A DNA stretch of 64,000 nt from JBGCDD01 sp045105075 (lineage in GTDB: Bacteria > Pseudomonadota > Alphaproteobacteria > Rhodobacterales > Rhodobacteraceae), in NCBI GenBank assembly GCA_045105075.1, contig JBGCDD010000002.1, positions 25,737 through 89,736 of the forward strand, read 5' to 3'. The notes below the pieces were generated by a model that ran no database searches, was not told where the DNA came from, and saw nothing but the letters and a program-made list of their open reading frames with translations. This document shows positions 59,711 through 64,000 of this stretch, piece after piece (the first letter of the stretch is position 1; every line of letters starts with the position of its first letter). Made by a program: the position numbers and the translations under genes.

Positions 59711-60682
59711 TCAGTTTGTTATCCACGGCAGGGCGTCCAGATCGACATTGCCCCCCGTGATCACAACGCCGACGCGTTTGCCGGCGAAAGTTTCAGGGTT
59801 TTTCAGGATCGCGGCCAAAGGTGGCGCGCAGCTGGCCTCCATCACGATTTTCATGCGCTTCCACGTCAATTTCATCGCGTCAATGATCTCCTCTTCCGAG
59901 GTGGTCAGAATGTCAGTGACGTGGTTGGATACGAAATGCCATGTGAGCTCTTTCAGCGGCACTTTCAACCCATCCGCGATGGTCACAGGCGCGTCGTCTG
60001 CAATAATGTGCCCGGCTCGAAAAGACCGCGCGGCGTCATCGGCCTGTTCTGGTTCTGCCGCGTAAATTTTCACATCAGGCGCCAGGTTCGACAGGGTTAA
60101 ACAGGTGCCCGAAATCATGCCGCCACCACCAATCGGCGCGATCACAGCATCAAGACCTTCGACCTGCTCCAACAGTTCTTTGGAACAGGTGCCCTGCCCG
60201 GCAATCACGCGCGGATCGTTGTAAGGGTGCACAAAATCCGCCCCGGTGCGCGCCTGCACTTCAGCAAACACGGCTTCCCGGCTGGAGGTCGAGGGTTCGC
60301 ATTCGGTGATGTGCCCACCATACCCGATCACCGCGTCCTTTTTGGCCTGCGGTGCGGTGTGCGGCATCACCACATGACACGGAATGCCCCGCCGCCCTGC
60401 CGCATAAGACAGCGACAATGCGTGGTTGCCCGACGAATGCGTGCAAACGCCGTTTTTCGCCTGCTCGTCCGTCAGTCCAAACACCGCGTTGGACGCACCG
60501 CGCACCTTGAACGCCGCAGCTTTTTGAAAGTTCTCGCATTTGAAGAACAGCTCGGCGCCGGTCAATTCGTTCAGAAAGCTGGACGTCAGAACCGGCGTGC
60601 GGTGGATATAGGGTTTGATCCGCTCGTGCGCGGCCAGCATATCGTCGATCGTTGGAATATACATCGCGTCTGTGTCCAGCAT
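59711..60682 (-). CDS. bhcB: beta-hydroxyaspartate dehydratase
   Basis: Fold-type II PLP enzyme of 323 residues, threonine-dehydratase-like, turning beta-hydroxyaspartate into iminosuccinate. The PLP lysine is about K59 in KAAAFKVRGASNA; the phosphate-binding loop is IAPIGGGGMISGTCL; the substrate Ser loop HSSGNHALSLSYAA is intact. The open frame reaches 60787 but the ATG at 60682 overlaps the bhcA stop by one base (TGATG) and starts the family sequence. The ordinary threonine dehydratase ACT domain is absent. Confidence 0.92.
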   Translation of the reverse strand: MLDTDAMYIPTIDDMLAAHERIKPYIHRTPVLTSSFLNELTGAELFFKCENFQKAAAFKVRGASNAVFGLTDEQAKNGVCTHSSGNHALSLSYAAGRRGIPCHVVMPHTAPQAKKDAVIGYGGHITECEPSTSSREAVFAEVQARTGADFVHPYNDPRVIAGQGTCSKELLEQVEGLDAVIAPIGGGGMISGTCLTLSNLAPDVKIYAAEPEQADDAARSFRAGHIIADDAPVTIADGLKVPLKELTWHFVSNHVTDILTTSEEEIIDAMKLTWKRMKIVMEASCAPPLAAILKNPETFAGKRVGVVITGGNVDLDALPWITN

Positions 60683-61872
60683 CACGCCGCCGCCTTTGTT
60701 GTCAGGGCGCGGTCCGCGATGAACACGCTTTGTGCCGCCGCCACGCCCGAGCCGAGTTCGATGTTCAGCCCCAGATCCACCATACACATTTCTGCGGTTG
60801 CGATACCAGAAAGGGTCATCACGTCCGTCAGACTGCCCAAATGGCCGATGCGGAACACTTTGCCTGCGACTTCGCCTAGCCCCACGCCAAAGGCGACATC
60901 ATAAACATCTGCGGCATGTGTGACAATGCTGGTCGCATTAAAGCCTTCGGGTGTGCAAATCGCGCTGACGGTGTCGGAGTAAACGTCCGGGCTGGCCGCG
61001 CACAACTCAAGCCCCCAGCCTTTAACAGCCGCGCGTACGCCGCTGGCCATGCGGGTGTGACGGGCAAACACATTGTCCAAGCCTTCGTCCAGCAGCATTT
61101 CGGTGGCCAGTTTCAACCCGTTCAGCAACCCAACGGCAGGCGTGTAGGGATAAGCATTGGCGGCGTAGCCTTTGGCCATATCGCGCACGTCAAAAAAGGT
61201 GCGCGGCAAAGTTGCGGTTTCCAGCGCGGCCATTGCTTTGGGCGAAAAGCCCACAATCGCCAGCCCCGCAGGCATCATAAAGCCCTTTTGCGAGCCGGTC
61301 ACGGCGACATCAACACCCCACTCGTCCATGCGGAAATCCATCGATCCGATCGAGCTGACGCCATCCACGAACAACATCGCCGGGTGCCCGGCGGCATCCA
61401 AAGCGGCCCGCACGGCGGCGATATCGCTCTTCACACCTGTCGCCGTTTCGTTGTGTGTGGCCAGGACCGCTTTGATTTTGTGGGATTTATCAGCCACCAG
61501 AATCTCTTCGTAGCGGTCTGCCGGCAAACCGTGGCCCCAAGGCGTTTCAACGATCTGCACATCGAGACCATGGCGCTGGCACATGTCAATCCAGCGGTGG
61601 CTGAACATGCCATTGCGGGCGGCCAAAATGCCGTCACCGGCGCTTAGCGTATTGGACAACGCAGTCTCCCAGCCACCGGTTCCAGTCGACGGAAACACAA
61701 AGATTTCGGCGGTTTGGGATTTCAGGACCTTTTTCACACCGGCCAGCGCGGGATGCAAAATGTCACCAAACAGCGACGACCGATGGTCGATGGTGGGCAT
61801 ATCAACTGCCTTGCGCATCACTTCAGGAATATTGGTTGGGCCCGGGATAAAAACTGGGTTCTGGAAGCTCAT
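60682..61872 (-). CDS. bhcA: Aspartate-glyoxylate aminotransferase
   Basis: Class V PLP aminotransferase of 396 residues that moves the amino group of aspartate to glyoxylate, giving oxaloacetate and glycine. It begins NPVFIPGPTNIPEVMRKAVD; the PLP lysine is K196 in VTGSQKGFMMPAG; FVDGVSSIGSMDF precedes it. Serine-glyoxylate aminotransferases are similar, but the bhcBCD genes downstream and bhcR upstream decide the call. GAGGAGGG provides a strong ribosome-binding site. Confidence 0.92.
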   Translation of the reverse strand: MSFQNPVFIPGPTNIPEVMRKAVDMPTIDHRSSLFGDILHPALAGVKKVLKSQTAEIFVFPSTGTGGWETALSNTLSAGDGILAARNGMFSHRWIDMCQRHGLDVQIVETPWGHGLPADRYEEILVADKSHKIKAVLATHNETATGVKSDIAAVRAALDAAGHPAMLFVDGVSSIGSMDFRMDEWGVDVAVTGSQKGFMMPAGLAIVGFSPKAMAALETATLPRTFFDVRDMAKGYAANAYPYTPAVGLLNGLKLATEMLLDEGLDNVFARHTRMASGVRAAVKGWGLELCAASPDVYSDTVSAICTPEGFNATSIVTHAADVYDVAFGVGLGEVAGKVFRIGHLGSLTDVMTLSGIATAEMCMVDLGLNIELGSGVAAAQSVFIADRALTTKAAA

Positions 61873-62070
61873 CGTGGTGCCCTCCTCGGCAAATCATGGC
61901 CTAACCTAGCCTCAGCATTTGACGACTGCAATTTTTTTGAAAAAGGTTTTTACTGATTGGAAAAGTACGTTTTTTTTATTTATTTTCTGTGTATTACATT
62001 TTTTCACTAGCCAAAAATTAATTTCAAAGCTAAATTATTATTCAGTTTATCAGCTCTGAAAGGCGTTGAA
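61873..62070. promoter_or_regulatory. AT-rich divergent control region between bhcA and bhcR
   Basis: 198 bases that are strikingly A/T-rich compared with the rest of the window, with several T and A runs (for example at 61932-61938 and 61970-61980). It must hold the bhcA and bhcR promoters and the BhcR binding site. I could not pick a convincing palindrome or -10/-35 pair by eye. Confidence 0.6.
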
Positions 62071-62910
62071 ATGAAACCTGCCAGCCGGTCCCGCGGGCGC
62101 CCCAAGGGCTTTAACAACAATCCATCGCAAACCGTGATTCAGTCGCTGGACCGCGCGCTGGATGTCCTGGATGCGCTCGCCAGCGGGCGAGATATGACAT
62201 TGTCCGAAATTTCAACTCAGTTGAGCCAATCGCCCGCCACGATGCACCGCGTGCTAACCACATTGGCGTTGCGTGACGTGGTTGAGGTCGATCAGGCAAA
62301 CCAGACCTGGAACATCGGCCCAGCGGCCTTCCGATTGGGATCGGCATTTTTGCGCCGCACCAACGTGGTCGAACGCAGTCAACCCGCGATGCGGCAACTG
62401 ATGGAAGCGACGGGTGAAACATCGAACCTCGGCATCGAGCGTTCGGGCATGGTGGTTTTTGTGAACCAGGTCGAAACGCATGATTCGATCCGGGCGTTTT
62501 TTCCGCCTGGGACTATCTCGCCCATGCATGCCTCTGGCATCGGAAAAGCCCTGTTGGCCAGCTACGAGCCCGACCGCGCGCGCCAGATCCTGGATCAAAA
62601 CCCGCCCGAGCCTTTTACAACGCGCACAATCACCGACCCAGAGTCGATGGCGACAGAACTCGAACGCATTCGAAATCTTGGGTATGCATTTGACAACGAG
62701 GAAAAGACGCTAGGCATGCGCTGCATTGCATCGCCGATTGTCAACTATCAGGGGCAGGCCGTTGCAGGGATTTCGATCTCGGGACCGTCGCACCGCGTTG
62801 AGCTGGGACGGGTGGCAACGCTGGGTGCCTTGGTGCGTGAAGCCGCGCGCAGCGTGTCGCGCGGCCTTGGTGCGGAACTGCCGGACAGTCCGTCAACGAC
62901 TGGCCGATGA
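62071..62910 (+). CDS. bhcR: IclR family regulator of the beta-hydroxyaspartate cycle
   Basis: A 279-residue regulator: a basic N-terminus (KPASRSRGRPKGF), a winged helix-turn-helix (VIQSLDRALDVLDALASG.. MTLSEISTQLSQSPATMHRVLTTL in parts) and an IclR effector domain (SNLGIERSGMVVFVNQVE, SPMHASGIGKALLA, GMRCIASPIVNYQGQAVAGISISGP in part). In Paracoccus the homologue binds glyoxylate and controls bhcABCD. Divergent from bhcA; AAAGG lies 7 bases before its ATG. Its 3' end overlaps the convergent gene by 18 bases. Confidence 0.92.
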   Translation: MKPASRSRGRPKGFNNNPSQTVIQSLDRALDVLDALASGRDMTLSEISTQLSQSPATMHRVLTTLALRDVVEVDQANQTWNIGPAAFRLGSAFLRRTNVVERSQPAMRQLMEATGETSNLGIERSGMVVFVNQVETHDSIRAFFPPGTISPMHASGIGKALLASYEPDRARQILDQNPPEPFTTRTITDPESMATELERIRNLGYAFDNEEKTLGMRCIASPIVNYQGQAVAGISISGPSHRVELGRVATLGALVREAARSVSRGLGAELPDSPSTTGR

Positions 62911-63279
62911 CCCCGATGAGGAGGTTGTCGAAGTTGTCGAGGTCGTGGTTGAAGAGCTGGTCGTAGTGGTTGCAACGCCGCCACCGCCGCCACCTGCCGC
63001 GAGAGCCAGAACGCCAAGCAACAAACCGGCTGCACCACCGCCGCTCAGCCCGCCTGCCGCCAGCGCCGATTGCGCGCCTTGTTGGTTGTTCGGGCGCGCG
63101 CAATTTACCTGAATGCCGCCTCCGGGCGTGTACACAGCCGATACGATGCGGCCCACCCCGCAGGCCAAACGCGCGCGGGCTTCGGCGGCCGCGCCGCCCG
63201 GAACCTGAGCGACCGCTTGAACACCAGACAGGCTGACCACCAAGCTGGCCACCAGTAACACAGTTGTCGCATTTTTCAT
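62893..63279 (-). CDS. Small exported Gly-rich protein with Ser/Thr tail
   Basis: A 128-residue protein with a signal peptide (cleavage after about GVQAVA, residue 24), a short mature domain with two cysteines (RLACGVGRI and QVNCARPNN), a hydrophobic glycine/alanine stretch (GGAAGLLLGVLALAAGGGGGG) that could span the membrane, and a terminal 30-residue tail made almost only of Ser and Thr. The family is unknown to me. GAGGG precedes its ATG. The tail-encoding end overlaps bhcR by 18 bases. Confidence 0.72.
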   Translation of the reverse strand: MKNATTVLLVASLVVSLSGVQAVAQVPGGAAAEARARLACGVGRIVSAVYTPGGGIQVNCARPNNQQGAQSALAAGGLSGGGAAGLLLGVLALAAGGGGGGVATTTTSSSTTTSTTSTTSSSGSSASR

Positions 63280-63526
63280 GACGCACCCTCACTTTTGCAA
63301 CGATTTGTTTAGCTGATCCGTTCGGAATGAACAACAAAGCCGACCGACCTTTTGGTGCAATTTCGTCATGGATCGGCGGTCCTCCACCTATTGTGCCGTT
63401 TGAATTGGCAAAATCCGGCGCAAATCGGCAAAGTTCCTGTTGATCGCCGCCGCAAGAGCAAGGCCAATTGTCACCACTGGGAATCTATGGTTTGGATAAC
63501 TGCGCAAACCAATTGGGAACCCGATC

Positions 63527-64000
63527 ATGGCTCGAACTGCACGAAACTCTGTCTTTGCCGCTGCAATTCTGTCCGTAGCGCTTCCTGTTTCCGCCGTGCA
63601 AGCGCAAAGCGCTGCCAGCCCGCTATACGTGGTCATCCTGAAGGCCGGCGAATTTGGATCGCAGAATTACACCCAGGTTTTGCTGGGGAACATTGCGGCG
63701 GCCCAGCAGTTTTGCGCCGCGTTGGGTGATCCGTCCTACCGGATTGACTGTTTGGCAGAACGTTTGGGTTTGGTCGCCAAGTCTATTCCTGAAAACACCG
63801 ACTATGTTGAAATCAAAGGCATCTTGAAATCCACGTCCGATCAACTGGCTGATGTTGCCCGCACCAATCGTGACCGTGCGCTGCCGCGGGCCCGAGTAAC
63901 CACACCTGGTGCAGCCCCTCAAACCACGTCCCGCCCGCTGACGCCTGTGTCCAAAGCGGCATTGCCGACGGCCAATCAACAAGCGACTGCGATTTTGAAC
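63527..64000 (+). CDS. Hypothetical exported protein, 3' end outside window
   Basis: Open frame of 158 codons running off the right edge. The start has a signal peptide (cleavage after about SAVQA, residue 26). The mature part is helical with two cysteines (AQQFCAALG and YRIDCLAERLG) and becomes Pro/Thr-rich near the edge (TTPGAAPQTTSRPLTPVS), like a linker to a further domain. I see no known family. The 247-base gap to its left, divergent from the Ser/Thr-tailed protein gene, holds no gene I can support. Confidence 0.75.
   Translation, partial: MARTARNSVFAAAILSVALPVSAVQAQSAASPLYVVILKAGEFGSQNYTQVLLGNIAAAQQFCAALGDPSYRIDCLAERLGLVAKSIPENTDYVEIKGILKSTSDQLADVARTNRDRALPRARVTTPGAAPQTTSRPLTPVSKAALPTANQQATAILN

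Noticed and set aside
1..64000. tRNA, rRNA, CRISPR, IS element, prophage or restriction system
   Set aside because: No T-loop-like sequence, regularly spaced repeat, transposase, integrase or restriction gene was recognised; ccrM is a solitary cell-cycle methylase.

Overview
The window looks like chromosomal DNA of a marine Rhodobacterales (roseobacter-type) alphaproteobacterium. The evidence is a uniformly GC-rich sequence, a cell-cycle methyltransferase of the CcrM type, Rhodobacteraceae families such as DUF2125 and DUF4170, and a complete beta-hydroxyaspartate cycle cluster. Both ends cut through genes: leuS on the left and an unknown secreted protein on the right. I saw no tRNA, rRNA, CRISPR array, insertion sequence or integrase. 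No gene-free stretch exceeds about 250 bases.

Layout. 1-26 kb is mostly core genome. It holds leuS-lptE-holA; a GST; an HI0933-type flavoprotein overlapping an MscS channel; an SDR/enoyl-CoA hydratase pair; a DUF2125 protein; pmbA-IMPase-DUF4170-waaA-lpxK (metalloprotease and lipid A/Kdo synthesis); DUF721-dsbA-CoA transferase; mutY; alkB; a membrane nucleotide cyclase; ccrM and rnhB. 24.4-27 kb is a less usual group: a small exported protein, a membrane-anchored winged-helix protein, and a cyclase with an N-terminal DUF427 domain.

27-39 kb is a sugar or sugar-acid utilisation island. It has two LacI regulators, an ABC importer (ATPase, binding protein, two permeases) followed by a coupled cytochrome b561-like protein, and then a 3-hydroxyisobutyrate-dehydrogenase-like enzyme, a gluconate 5-dehydrogenase-like SDR, an L-idonate 5-dehydrogenase-like enzyme, a GlcG-like protein and an SMP-30 lactonase. 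Four near-identical operators (GTTAnCGnTAAC) sit in its promoter regions and tie it into one apparent regulon. The binding-protein gene ends at an in-frame TAG 12 codons before a plausible original end.

39-49.4 kb holds a 1050-residue beta-helix/lectin-like protein of unknown role. It is followed by an acyl-CoA ligase, an acylating aldehyde dehydrogenase, a tripartite tricarboxylate transporter and a divergent LacI regulator. I read this set as a likely sulfoacetate (sau-type) catabolic cluster.

49.4-63 kb is nitrogen and C2 metabolism: a urease operon (ureDA-orf-BC-orf-EFG) with two accessory secreted ORFs, a YghU-type GST, the membrane urate hydroxylase PuuD, and the full bhcABCD operon with divergent bhcR. 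Purine breakdown through PuuD yields urea, which urease consumes, and glyoxylate, which the bhc cycle consumes, so this neighbourhood could recover both nitrogen and carbon from purines. That link is inference from gene order.
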